Shown here: positions 52,507-61,000 of the stretch, one piece after another | How positions within the stretch are numbered: position 1 is the first letter of the stretch | How the letters are laid out: every line of letters begins with the position of its first letter | DNA from: Chthonomonas sp. UBA2017 | GTDB taxonomy: Bacteria; Armatimonadota; Fimbriimonadia; Fimbriimonadales; Fimbriimonadaceae | DNA length: 64,000 bases | Direction of reading: 5' to 3' | Assembly: GCA_002335425.1 (NCBI GenBank) | Contig: DDCB01000025.1 | Coordinates: 62,001 to 126,000, forward strand | Position numbers and translations under genes: made by a program | The notes under the pieces: generated by a model | Told to the model about the DNA's origin: nothing | What the model saw: the letters and a program-made list of their open reading frames with translations, nothing else | Databases searched by the model: none

Positions 52507-52512
52507 AGAATA
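52507..52512 (-). promoter_or_regulatory. -10 element of aspC
   Basis: TATTCT on the minus strand ends 8 nt before GTG 52498, back-to-back with the TATAAT at 52521-52526 on the other strand. Confidence 0.45.
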
Positions 52513-52520
52513 CCCGTGGC

Positions 52521-52526
52521 TATAAT
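52521..52526 (+). promoter_or_regulatory. -10 element of the FecCD permease gene
   Basis: A perfect TATAAT ends 7 nt before GTG 52534. In-frame starts at 52516 and 52525 lie upstream of or overlap this hexamer, so GTG 52534 is preferred. Confidence 0.5.
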
Positions 52527-52533
52527 GCGAGTC

Positions 52534-53604
52534 GTGAGTTCCCCAGCACCAATTTCAAAGCGGGTCCGAAACCAGCGGTCTTGGTGGGGCCTGGGGCTCG
52601 GGGTTCTCTTCCTGATGCTGGTGCACTTGGGAGTGGGGAGCTCGATGTGGATCCCCCCGCTCGATGTGTTGCGGGAACTGATCTCCGGGCAGTCCCTTGA
52701 GCCGAGTGTGTCGAACGTGATCGTTTGGGAGCTTCGGCTTCCTCGGGCGTTGGCGTGCGTTCTAGTCGGGGCCATTTTGGGGATGACCGGAGCCGCCTTT
52801 CAGGCGGTCTTTCGCAATCCTTTGGCCGAGCCGTATGTGATCGGAGTCTCGAGCGGGGCCGCCGTCGGAGGGGTTCTGGCCATCGTCGCCGGGCTGTCTG
52901 GGCTGATGGCCGGGCTCGGCGGCATGCTCCTTTCGATGGCGGGTGGCTTGGTTAGCTTGTTCTTAGTGTTGGCTTGGGGGCGGGTTCGAGGCGTTCTGGT
53001 CGCCTCACGTCTTTTGTTGGCAGGAGTGATGCTTGGGTTACTCCTCTCCTCGGTCATGACGGTCCTCCTCTTGGCGAGCGGCGCCGACTCCAACCGCGTT
53101 CTGCGCTGGCTGCTCGGGGCGATGACGCCGATTTTTTGGGAGCGAATCGCGATCTTGTCGATCGTCGGCTTCGGAGGGGCGATCTTGCTCGTGCGCGAAA
53201 GTCGTCGCTTGAACGCCCTTGCCATGAGCGAGGATGCGGCGACGTCGCTCGGCTTGGAGCCGCCTCAGGTCATGCGCCGAGTGCTGATCATCGGGACTCT
53301 TCTGACTGCCACCGCCGTCGGAGCTGTTGGCATCATCGGGTTTTTGGGCCTTGTCGCTCCCCATGCGGCGCGCCTTGTGGTGGGGCCTGATCTTCGCCGG
53401 GCGATGCCTCTTTCAGGAATTCTGGGGGCGGGGCTCCTCCTGATCGCAGACCTTTTGGCCCAGCGGGCGCTGCCCGGCACCGAGCTCCCGGTCGGGGCCG
53501 TCACCGCCTTGCTCGGGGCGCCGATATTGCTCGGTCTGCTCCGTAAATCGGGCACCGGATCATCTACTTCTTTCGATAAGGTCGACAGAGCGGATCGCCG
53601 ATGA
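52534..53604 (+). CDS. FecCD/BtuC-family iron-chelate or B12 permease
   Basis: The 356-residue protein has about ten helices and the FecCD signatures: LRLPRALACVLVGAILGMTGAAFQAVFRNPLAEPYVIG, split here as LRLPRALACVLVGA and NPLAEPYVIG, then GFLGLVAPHAARLVVGPD near the C-terminus. These permeases import iron-siderophore, heme or cobalamin together with an ATPase and binding protein, neither of which is adjacent. The last 41 bp overlap the convergent TIGR03790-like gene. The C-terminal extension past RKSGTG is poorly conserved. Confidence 0.85.
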   Translation: MSSPAPISKRVRNQRSWWGLGLGVLFLMLVHLGVGSSMWIPPLDVLRELISGQSLEPSVSNVIVWELRLPRALACVLVGAILGMTGAAFQAVFRNPLAEPYVIGVSSGAAVGGVLAIVAGLSGLMAGLGGMLLSMAGGLVSLFLVLAWGRVRGVLVASRLLLAGVMLGLLLSSVMTVLLLASGADSNRVLRWLLGAMTPIFWERIAILSIVGFGGAILLVRESRRLNALAMSEDAATSLGLEPPQVMRRVLIIGTLLTATAVGAVGIIGFLGLVAPHAARLVVGPDLRRAMPLSGILGAGLLLIADLLAQRALPGTELPVGAVTALLGAPILLGLLRKSGTGSSTSFDKVDRADRR

Positions 53605-54712
53605 CGATGTCTTTCCACTTCACCACGAGTGAAGCCATGTAAAAGCTCTCGGCCAGGTTAAATCCTTCGGTATAGCGATCAAAAAGGATGTCCGGTTTGG
53701 CAAGAGCAAAAGTGTAAGGCTCGCTCACGTAACCTTTCACTCCGGTCACTCCTTGGCGAATCAGATCACCAATGAGGCTTTGACCTTCATCCGTGGGGGT
53801 AAATGTTCGGGCGCTAGTGCTGACGAAAGTCTCGGCAAGGGCACCGGGTTTGAACTGGAGTTTGCGATAAGCAACCGATGTAAAGCCTCCATCATTCGAG
53901 CCCCAGCTGGCGTATCCCGCCAGAGGAGTCGAAGGAGCGACAAACTCCTTCGTCTCATCAATCGTCGACTGAAAACCTTTGGACTGAAGGAGCGCGTTGG
54001 CGCGATACAGAGTCTGCTGCATTTCGATGTATCCTTCGCTCTTTCGATTTTCGGCTGCATCAAAAAAGAACGGGCCTTCTTCTCGCTGAGCGGACAAGGA
54101 AAGATCGACCAACCTTTTGGAGTGTTCGACGCTGTAACCCTCCAGTCGCGTCACCAAATAGATCCCAAATTTCGAGCTATTAAACTGTTCGTTTCGATTG
54201 AAGTACGGATTCATGCTCTGCCGCACTTGCTCATCTTTAAGTTCGGTAATTGGCGAGATATTGAGGTTCATTGCGACGAGAAAAGCGTCGACCGAATAGC
54301 CATTGTTGTCGCGTAATCGAATCGGAATCCCTTTCGTCAGAACGATAAAGTCGATGCGGTCGGGAATTCGGCTGATCGCCGTTCGGATCGGTTGCTCAAT
54401 CCCATGTCGGTATTCGCTCTCTGAGATGTTCTCACTGGTGCTCACATCAATTCGCAAAATGTTCGAGCGAGGAATCTGTCGCTTCAGAGCATAGTATTCG
54501 CCAATTTCTCGACTCGCCGCGCTGGCACTGTTGATGACGAGCAGCACGCGCTTACTCTCTTCGGGATATTGCGCCCTTTGCTCGGCGGTTTCCGATTCGA
54601 TCCGAACGGGGTGGATGCTCACTTCTTTGGTCGGAGCTCGCTGGCAACCCAGCACTAGAGCGACCCAAAAGACGATGACACGTGCGGGAAACGATTTAGC
54701 GATACCAACCAC
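53564..54712 (-). CDS. TIGR03790-like secreted protein
   Basis: The 382-residue protein starts at GTG 54712 with a hydrophobic segment and a possible lipobox (LVLGCQ). It then follows the TIGR03790 pattern: RVLLVINSASAASREIGEYY, NILRIDV, IDFIVLTKGIPIRL, a central YASWGSNDGGF region and a C-terminal NLAESFYMASLVVKWKDIV with GDPLCRPY. The family's function is unknown and it is found in envelope-rich Gram-negatives. It overlaps the glycosyltransferase gene by 17 nt and is the last gene of that operon. GC3 is low through most of it. Confidence 0.78.
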   Translation of the reverse strand: MVGIAKSFPARVIVFWVALVLGCQRAPTKEVSIHPVRIESETAEQRAQYPEESKRVLLVINSASAASREIGEYYALKRQIPRSNILRIDVSTSENISESEYRHGIEQPIRTAISRIPDRIDFIVLTKGIPIRLRDNNGYSVDAFLVAMNLNISPITELKDEQVRQSMNPYFNRNEQFNSSKFGIYLVTRLEGYSVEHSKRLVDLSLSAQREEGPFFFDAAENRKSEGYIEMQQTLYRANALLQSKGFQSTIDETKEFVAPSTPLAGYASWGSNDGGFTSVAYRKLQFKPGALAETFVSTSARTFTPTDEGQSLIGDLIRQGVTGVKGYVSEPYTFALAKPDILFDRYTEGFNLAESFYMASLVVKWKDIVIGDPLCRPYRKK

Positions 54713-55373
54713 TTCGGCGTGCTCTCCTGCGTCGAGTTTTCACCACTGCCCGACCAATTTCGGCATACATTTGGGCTCGGGCTTTGGCCCCTCGAACGAA
54801 ACCTAATTTTTGCTCTTTGTGCGTATTGCTGACGCCATGAAGGACGACTCGTAAAATGCGAGCTTTCTGACGCCGAGCATGGTAATTGATCGTGACTTCG
54901 ACGCCCATGCGGACCTCGGTCAAAAAAGGAATACTTTCGAAAAGTTTTCGCTTCATGGCTCGCTGGCCACTGATATACGGCGAAATGCGCTGGGCCGTGT
55001 CGGACCAAAACTCGCCGCCCCGAAAGATGCCGATGCACATGTCGCATCGGTGGTCGAGCAAGGGCTGGATGATCTGGTCGACGTGGTCGCCTCGAAGCCC
55101 GCGCAGGTCGGCATCCACGAATGCAATGATGTCAGCCTGGGTCCCTGCGACTCCGGCGGCCATGGCTCCGCCCTTGCCCATATTGAAAGGCAGATCGAGC
55201 ACTCGGACCCCCGGGATTGCGCGGGCAATCGGGACGGTGTTGTCGATGCTGCCGTCACTCACGACGATCACCTCCGAGGCGAGCTGGGAGCCTTTCACGG
55301 CCTCCAGGACCTCCGCAATCCGGCTTTCCTCGTTATAGGCCGGAACAATCACGGCAACTTTCAGGCGTGACAT
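54696..55373 (-). CDS. Family 2 glycosyltransferase
   Basis: The 225-residue cytoplasmic GT-A enzyme begins VAVIVPAYNEESRIAEVL, with a metal/nucleotide-binding VSDGSIDNT and FVDADLRGL (DxD), and GQRAMKRKLF in the acceptor region. The layout is close to dolichyl/polyprenyl-phosphate sugar transferases (DPM1-like). It ends in an Arg-rich tail without membrane helices. It starts 3 bp after the acetyltransferase-like gene stop. A role in surface glycan assembly is inferred from this context. Confidence 0.82.
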   Translation of the reverse strand: MSRLKVAVIVPAYNEESRIAEVLEAVKGSQLASEVIVVSDGSIDNTVPIARAIPGVRVLDLPFNMGKGGAMAAGVAGTQADIIAFVDADLRGLRGDHVDQIIQPLLDHRCDMCIGIFRGGEFWSDTAQRISPYISGQRAMKRKLFESIPFLTEVRMGVEVTINYHARRQKARILRVVLHGVSNTHKEQKLGFVRGAKARAQMYAEIGRAVVKTRRRRARRSGWYR

Positions 55374-55376
55374 AAG

Positions 55377-56450
55377 TTAGGAGAGCAGGCCGCGTCCCTC
55401 CAAACGCCGGCGGACTCGGGTTTCGACTCCAAATCCGAGTCGATTCAGGTGCTCTCCGGCCTGGCCGCGCCATCCGGCTCTGCGATGCATGATCCGATAG
55501 TTCGCCAATGAAAGCTGAGGCTTCCATCGCTGCTTGTAAGGCTCATCCCCCCGGAGAAAGTCAAAATCTGCGCATCCATCTTCAAAGGCTCGTCGGATCG
55601 CCGCCGCCACCAGCACGGTTCCAGGAGAAAGCGCCTTGGCCGCGGGGTCGAATCCGCTTTGGTAAAAGAACGTCCCGGAGCCAGCACGCATCGCGTAAAG
55701 AGCCCCCCCTTGCGTCCCGTCTTTTTCCAGAACCGAAAGCCGCAAGAGGTCTCGGGTGACGGCCTCCGAAACGAACTCCTCGTGGAATCGTCGAACCCGG
55801 GCGCTCGCAAACGCTCCAGGTAAGCCGCGTTTGCGCCATCGCTGTTGGTGCAATCGGAAAAAGACGCTTAGAAATTCGCAGGCTTCGTCGGGCGTGGCCG
55901 CGGTCCGAATCTGAGCTTCTTGGGTGGTGTAGGGTGGCTTTTTGAGCCGCTGGACCTCGTATCGAAGGCTCTTCGATAAGCCCTTGCAGTACGACTCGAA
56001 CGTCCCTTCGAGCTTTAGAACCAGACAGGTTGCCTGTCGCATCGGGACTCCGCCCGACTCCACCCACGGGTGGCCCTCTCGAATCTGATGCAAGTCCACC
56101 AGATCGACGTTTTCCAGTTGGTCCAAGTGCTCTTGCCAGGCTTGGGCGACGACCGACTCGTAGCCCGGGCGAACCAGCGGCATGAGGTAGTCGGACGGGC
56201 CGGTCCCCATCGTCCGAAGAGATCGCCAGGGTATGGAAGACGAGTAACCAGGCCACGCTCCCACCCAATCGTCGCCCTCGGAAACGATCCACAAATGGGG
56301 CCGACGTCCTCGGCCAAAGTGTTTCCACCACAATCGGAGCCAGGTACTGGACTGAAACGGCGTGGCTTGCGGGCAGTCTCGGGCTAGCTCATCCCACCGA
56401 TCGCAACTCGGCGAAGTCCAATCTTCCTCCAAAAGTCGGTGGGTGACCAC
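55377..56450 (-). CDS. GNAT-fold FemAB/CelD-like acyltransferase
   Basis: The 357-residue protein has the CelD/BcsL-type layout: FQSSTWLRLWWKHFG near the N-terminus, LSKSLRYEVQRLKK in the middle, and a C-terminal GNAT core with GGALYAMRAGSGTFFYQSGFD and ADFDFLRGDEPYKQRW. Such enzymes acylate or aminoacylate surface polysaccharides. GTG 56450 is preferred because TATACT ends 6 nt before it; an upstream in-frame ATG at 56552 overlaps the promoter. It is the first gene of a three-gene operon with a glycosyltransferase and a TIGR03790-like protein. Confidence 0.78.
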   Translation of the reverse strand: MVTHRLLEEDWTSPSCDRWDELARDCPQATPFQSSTWLRLWWKHFGRGRRPHLWIVSEGDDWVGAWPGYSSSIPWRSLRTMGTGPSDYLMPLVRPGYESVVAQAWQEHLDQLENVDLVDLHQIREGHPWVESGGVPMRQATCLVLKLEGTFESYCKGLSKSLRYEVQRLKKPPYTTQEAQIRTAATPDEACEFLSVFFRLHQQRWRKRGLPGAFASARVRRFHEEFVSEAVTRDLLRLSVLEKDGTQGGALYAMRAGSGTFFYQSGFDPAAKALSPGTVLVAAAIRRAFEDGCADFDFLRGDEPYKQRWKPQLSLANYRIMHRRAGWRGQAGEHLNRLGFGVETRVRRRLEGRGLLS

Positions 56451-56456
56451 GGTCCC

Positions 56457-56462
56457 AGTATA
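56457..56462 (-). promoter_or_regulatory. -10 element abutting a GTG start
   Basis: TATACT on the minus strand ends 6 nt before GTG 56450 and moves the start of the acyltransferase 34 codons downstream of the longest frame. Confidence 0.5.
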
Positions 56463-56559
56463 GCCAAGTTTGCCCCCCAGAAGTCGCCTGAAATCGGCAA
56501 AAAATCGGCCGCCGAGCGGGTTGCGCTCAGCGGCCGTGGGGGCTGTTTTCAAGCCGGGA

Positions 56560-59157
56560 TCAAGGATTGACCTGGAGCTCAGCCGACGTTGTCACGCCGA
56601 GGCGTGAGGCCGTCAACGTTGCTTTACGAGCCGCGGAAGTCTTCTCCGTTCGGACGGCAAAATTCACCGACGTCTGGCCTGCCTTGAAGGTGATCGAGGC
56701 GGGAACGCTCGCGATTTCGCGGTTCGATGTGCTCAGATTGACCGTCAGGCCGCTGGAGGGAGCGCGGAAGTTCAGAGTCACCGTCCCGGTCACGACCGAT
56801 CCCCCGGCGACCGACGTCGACGACAGGCGCAGGCTTTCGGGAGTCACGGGAACGATCGCAATCGTTTCTGAATCTGAAACTCCCCCGCGCTCGCCGGTCA
56901 GGATGACCTCGCGGGGCATGGTGACGTCGGAGCTTTGGATCGTGAACGTCGTTCGCGTTTGTCCCGCAGGGACGAGCACCCAATTCCGGGTCATGCGAGC
57001 CACCGACGGCGTCGAAGTCTGCAGCTGGACCGCGGCTCCTCCAGTCGGGGCCGGTCCATCGAGCTCCACCCATCCGGTCGTTCGGTCTCCGCCTACCAAC
57101 GAGGTGGCGTCAATTCCGATACCGATCAAGCGGACCGGTTCCAAGGTCAGGTTGGCCGACGCTCCGGGGCCGCCTGCGTTTACCGAAATCGTGACCGTCC
57201 GTTGAGTCAAGACCCCGAAGGTGCGGATCGCAAAGCTTCCGGTGGAGCTTCCTTCGGGGATGGTGATGGTCGCGGGCACCTTCGCCAGACCAGAGTCTGA
57301 GGAGATGATCGCGACCAAAGCTCCATCTTTGGGGGCTGGCTCGGCCAAAGTGACTCGGCCGACCGCTTGGCCGACGCCTCCGACCATCACATCGGGTTCG
57401 ATGGTGAATCCGACCGCACCGCTCGGCAGAACCGAGACCGCCATCGAAAAGGCTTGGGAGCCGGTCGGAGCGAGTGCGCCCTTGGCGGAGACCGTCACGG
57501 TATACAGTCCAGCCGGTGCGTTCTCGATAAAGACCTGCTCGACGTTGTCGCGGATATTGTCGCCGGGGACCGCTGCGTTGCCCGGATTCTCGGCGTCCAA
57601 GGTCCACGGCTGGAACGTTTCCAACCCTCGGCTGACTCTGAGGTCCAGGTCATTGACCAGGATCGGTGTGCGCGGGTTCAGGCTCGGCGTCGGCGAAGTG
57701 CCAGCAGGGTCAGTCCAAGCGATGGTGACCTTGAGCGGCTGGCCACCGGGATGGAAGATCTGCCGAGTGAAGGTTTGGCCTGTATTCAGGCTCGATTCGA
57801 CCAAAGTGTCGGGCTTGACGGCCGAAGCAGCGATCGCTTGCGCAGCGGCTTCGACGTTCAGAAGTCCGTAACCAAAGGCGTAGTCGGGTCCAGGGGTCGG
57901 GCCGGCTTCCAACGCATTGTTGATCATCACCGCCTTCAGGGTGGCGGCTCGAGGTTGGGTGCCCCGGGTGCGGCGGAACTGCTCGATCAGCAAACCAGAC
58001 GCCCCACTGACCATCGGAGTGGCCATTGAGGTCCCGCTGAACTGGCTATAACCGCCGCCGGGGACTGAGGAAAGAACGTTGACACCCTTGGCGACGAGGT
58101 CGGGTTTAATCCGGCCATCGTCGGTCGGGCCGAAGTTACTGAAGCTGCTCATCGTCACGCCGTTCGGACCCGGATATGGACCGATAAAGCCGTTGACCGC
58201 ACCAATGACGAGATTGTTTTTGCTGGTCTTGAAGCTCCCGTTGACGGTGTTCCAGCCGCCGGGTTCGCCGTTTCGCTTGCGAGTCGCCGTGCTGAGCGCC
58301 CAATTGTTGGTGGCAGGGTCAAAAAACCAGTGCTCGGTGCCGGGGGCAGGACCGGCGTTCCGGTCGTTGCCCGCGCTACACACCGTCAGCAAGAACGGGG
58401 CGGCGTAGAGCAATTGATCCCAAGCCCGCGAGGTCGCGTCGTAAAAGCCGAATTGGTAGTCCTCTTGAGGGTCGATGCTGGCATCGCCAAACCAGACCCA
58501 TCGGCCATCCCCTCGGGCGCCGAATCGGAACCCGTACAACGGGCCGTAGCTGTGACTGCTGACCTGCAGACCGGCCGAGGCTGCGTTTGCCAACTCGGAT
58601 TGGTCGTTCCCGGAGCTGTAAGCATCGAGATTCGCCTCGAAGCTCATGCCCTTGGCCTGGGGGTTGACCCCAGCCCCGGCCATCGTTCCCGCAACGTGGG
58701 TCGCGTGGCTACTCACCGAAGTGACTCCATCCCGCTGAACCACACGGGTGCCAAACTCGGGGTGATTACGGTCAACGGCGCCGCCATCCCATACGCCCAG
58801 AACCACTCCTTTGCCGGTGAGGTTCAAGCCCGAAGGGCCACCCGGCCAAACTTCGGTCGCACGAATCATCGTCGCGCCTTGGAGGTTTTCGTCCGCGACA
58901 TACAGCGGTCGATTCCCACGAACGCTCACGATGCGAGCTTCGGCCCCCGAGGGGAGCACCAGCGACGTCGGCCAGCCATTCCTTTGGGCCCAGTCCTGAG
59001 CCTGTTGCTGAGCCCGAGCATCCGCTTGGCCCGCTTGGTTGGCGATCTGCTTCAGCCGAAGGACGTCGGTCCGCGTCTGAGCCGAGAGGCTCAGCGTGGC
59101 ACCGAGAACGAGGCTGACGCCCAAAAATCGAAGTAAATTCCGAGGAAACAAATTCAT
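56560..59157 (-). CDS. Secreted subtilisin-like protease with Ig-like repeats
   Basis: The 865-residue protein has a signal peptide (ending SLSAQ). The S8 catalytic domain has Asp in VVLGVWDGGAVDRNHPEFG, His in SSHATHVAGTMAGAG, an oxyanion Asn in CSAGND and Ser in SGTSMATPMVSG. A P-proprotein-like beta domain follows (about 470-590). The last 280 residues form three tandem Ig-like repeats of about 90-95 residues, each with a V-G-G or A-G-G start and ending in a V/L-T-L strand. It is probably surface-exposed or secreted. No PEP-CTERM or dockerin signal is seen. Confidence 0.9.
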   Translation of the reverse strand: MNLFPRNLLRFLGVSLVLGATLSLSAQTRTDVLRLKQIANQAGQADARAQQQAQDWAQRNGWPTSLVLPSGAEARIVSVRGNRPLYVADENLQGATMIRATEVWPGGPSGLNLTGKGVVLGVWDGGAVDRNHPEFGTRVVQRDGVTSVSSHATHVAGTMAGAGVNPQAKGMSFEANLDAYSSGNDQSELANAASAGLQVSSHSYGPLYGFRFGARGDGRWVWFGDASIDPQEDYQFGFYDATSRAWDQLLYAAPFLLTVCSAGNDRNAGPAPGTEHWFFDPATNNWALSTATRKRNGEPGGWNTVNGSFKTSKNNLVIGAVNGFIGPYPGPNGVTMSSFSNFGPTDDGRIKPDLVAKGVNVLSSVPGGGYSQFSGTSMATPMVSGASGLLIEQFRRTRGTQPRAATLKAVMINNALEAGPTPGPDYAFGYGLLNVEAAAQAIAASAVKPDTLVESSLNTGQTFTRQIFHPGGQPLKVTIAWTDPAGTSPTPSLNPRTPILVNDLDLRVSRGLETFQPWTLDAENPGNAAVPGDNIRDNVEQVFIENAPAGLYTVTVSAKGALAPTGSQAFSMAVSVLPSGAVGFTIEPDVMVGGVGQAVGRVTLAEPAPKDGALVAIISSDSGLAKVPATITIPEGSSTGSFAIRTFGVLTQRTVTISVNAGGPGASANLTLEPVRLIGIGIDATSLVGGDRTTGWVELDGPAPTGGAAVQLQTSTPSVARMTRNWVLVPAGQTRTTFTIQSSDVTMPREVILTGERGGVSDSETIAIVPVTPESLRLSSTSVAGGSVVTGTVTLNFRAPSSGLTVNLSTSNREIASVPASITFKAGQTSVNFAVRTEKTSAARKATLTASRLGVTTSAELQVNP

Positions 59158-59262
59158 CGTCTCAATAACACCTCAGAGGAATCCAAGAAAAATCCTACCT
59201 TCGCCCAGAGGCGAAAGCACACCGACAAGACGGGGTCAGGAGCGGAATTCGTTCTTTTCTTT

Positions 59263-59613
59263 CTACTTTTGGTAAGTGTCCCGGTCCATTTCTCGGAGTT
59301 CCAGCGTGAGGCTCGCACGGCCTTCGTCGTGCGGAACCTGGTAATGGTGCTGGACAATGGACGCCAGCCGCTCGGCAATCGCCTGCCGGAGCTCAAGGGG
59401 CCGACCTGACAAGAGGGCGACTTCGAGATGCACAAAGCCTTCGGGGGCCCCTTCGCCCATCACCCACTGGCTCGGACTCATGGCGTACGCCTTGATACTC
59501 CGCGAGTCGATGGTTTCGAATTCTGCCAGAGCGACGGCCAACTCGGTCAGGATCGCCGGAACGTACGCCTCTTGGGCAAGGTTATTGGTCAGGGTCAAAA
59601 TGAGGTGCGGCAT
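59263..59613 (-). CDS. CHMI-family tautomerase (5-carboxymethyl-2-hydroxymuconate isomerase-like)
   Basis: The 116-residue protein starts MPHLILTLTNNL, with the conserved N-terminal Pro that acts as catalytic base in the tautomerase superfamily. It continues with EGFVHLEVALLSGRPLELRQAIAERL, as in HpaF-type isomerases. HpaF acts in homoprotocatechuate degradation; no other gene of that pathway is here, so the substrate is open. ATG 59613 is set by the family start and by GAGG 6 nt upstream. The gene sits inside a longer spurious antisense frame extending to 60723 through serA. Confidence 0.78.
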   Translation of the reverse strand: MPHLILTLTNNLAQEAYVPAILTELAVALAEFETIDSRSIKAYAMSPSQWVMGEGAPEGFVHLEVALLSGRPLELRQAIAERLASIVQHHYQVPHDEGRASLTLELREMDRDTYQK

Positions 59614-59626
59614 GGATGACCTCAGT

Positions 59627-59654
59627 TTGACGGTCCCGGCTCCGCCGGTACAAT
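59627..59654 (+). promoter_or_regulatory. Sigma70-type promoter of serA, leaderless
   Basis: TTGACG (59627-59632), a 16-bp spacer and TACAAT (59649-59654) are followed by 7 nt and ATG 59662. It is the best complete example of the promoter-at-start-codon arrangement in the window. Confidence 0.65.
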
Positions 59655-59661
59655 AGGGCCG

Positions 59662-60873
59662 ATGAAGATTCTCGTTGCCGATGCGTTTGAAGCCTCGGGC
59701 CTTGAGGGATTGAGGCCGCTTGCCAGTGAGCTCCTTTATGAGCCTGACCTCAAAGACGAGGCCCTGGGCCAGCGCATCCAAGAGACCGGAGTGGATGTGC
59801 TCGTCGTCCGTTCGACCAAGGTCACCGAGGCGATGATGGAGGGCTCGCGCCTTTCGCTCATCATCCGTGCCGGAGCGGGTTACAACACCATCGACGTGGC
59901 CGCCGCCAGCCGAAAAGGGATCTTTGTCAGCAATTGTCCCGGCAAGAATTCGCAAGCGGTCGCCGAACTCGCCTTTGGCCTCATGCTGGCGGCAGATCGG
60001 CACATTCCCGACTGCGTCTCCACCTTGCGGCAAGGCGAGTGGAACAAGAAAGCGTTCAGCCGGGCCCGCGGCCTGTATGGCCGGACCCTCGGCCTGATCG
60101 GGATGGGGAAAATCGGCCAAGAGATGATCGTGCGGGCCCGGGCGTTCGGGATGAACATCGTCGCCTTCAGCCGTTGGATGACTCCGGATGTCGCAGCCAC
60201 GCTCGGAATTGGCCGCGCCACGCGAATCGAGGAAGTGGCGCTTCAAAGTGACTTTGTCTCCGTCCACGTCAGCCTCACTCCCGAAACTCGGGGCATGCTC
60301 GGTGAATCGTTCTTCCAGTCGCTCCGCCCCGGCTCTGTCTTTGTCAATACAAGTCGGGCCGAAGTCGTGGACCAAGCCGCGATGCTGAAAGCGATCGACG
60401 AAAACGGCATCTTCGCCGCTCTTGACGTTTTTGAGGGCGAGCCCACCACCGGAACAGGCTCCTATGACGGCCCGCTGAAGAACCATCCTCAGGTCTACTG
60501 CACCCATCACATCGGCGCGAGCACCGACCAAGCCCAAGAGGCGGTGGCCGAAGAGACCGTTCGGATCGTCCGGGAATACAAGCTCACCGGCCAAGTGCCG
60601 AACGTGGTGAACGTTTCGAAGGGAGCATCGGGTTCGCACCTTCTGGTCGTGCGACATCTCGACCGAGTGGGCGTCTTGGCGCACGTCCTGGATGCGCTCA
60701 AGGACGAAGGAATCAACGTCCAAGAAATGGAGAACATTGTGCTCGGTGGGGCCGAATCGGCCATTGCCCAGATCTCGGTCGATCGTGAGCCGTCAGACTC
60801 GACCCTCACCAAGGTCAAGCTCAATGCAAATATTTTCGACTGCAACATCTTTCCGATTGCCCAGGCCTCCTGA
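59662..60873 (+). CDS. serA: D-3-phosphoglycerate dehydrogenase-like protein
   Basis: This 2-hydroxyacid dehydrogenase starts serine synthesis by oxidising 3-phosphoglycerate. The 403 residues contain VRSTKVT, AGYNTIDVAAASRKGIFV, the Rossmann motif GLIGMGKIGQEMIVRA, the catalytic Arg in VNTSRAEVVD, Glu in FEGEP and His in THHIGASTDQAQ. A C-terminal ACT domain (RHLDRVGVLAHVLDALKDE) suggests amino-acid feedback. serC and serB are not adjacent. A weak hairpin at 60888-60910 follows the stop. Confidence 0.9.
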   Translation: MKILVADAFEASGLEGLRPLASELLYEPDLKDEALGQRIQETGVDVLVVRSTKVTEAMMEGSRLSLIIRAGAGYNTIDVAAASRKGIFVSNCPGKNSQAVAELAFGLMLAADRHIPDCVSTLRQGEWNKKAFSRARGLYGRTLGLIGMGKIGQEMIVRARAFGMNIVAFSRWMTPDVAATLGIGRATRIEEVALQSDFVSVHVSLTPETRGMLGESFFQSLRPGSVFVNTSRAEVVDQAAMLKAIDENGIFAALDVFEGEPTTGTGSYDGPLKNHPQVYCTHHIGASTDQAQEAVAEETVRIVREYKLTGQVPNVVNVSKGASGSHLLVVRHLDRVGVLAHVLDALKDEGINVQEMENIVLGGAESAIAQISVDREPSDSTLTKVKLNANIFDCNIFPIAQAS

Positions 60874-60887
60874 GACCCCGCATTTCT

Positions 60888-60910
60888 ACGGTTTATAAAA
60901 AAGAAACCGT
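60888..60910 (+). terminator. Possible serA terminator
   Basis: Seven-base arms at 60888-60894 and 60904-60910 flank an A-rich loop. Only a short T-rich stretch follows, so termination is uncertain. Confidence 0.4.
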
Positions 60911-60954
60911 TGATTTTCGAGGATGATCTCAAGCCTGACGTCATTCTTTTCGTC

Positions 60955-60960
60955 TACAAT
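60955..60960 (+). promoter_or_regulatory. -10 of the choice-of-anchor A gene
   Basis: TACAAT lies 40 nt before ATG 61001. A TGAGGAT element precedes the start, so this gene has a conventional leader and ribosome binding site. Confidence 0.45.
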
Positions 60961-61000
60961 TGAGCTTCGGCAGAGAGCCGAGACGCAGTGAGGATTAGAA

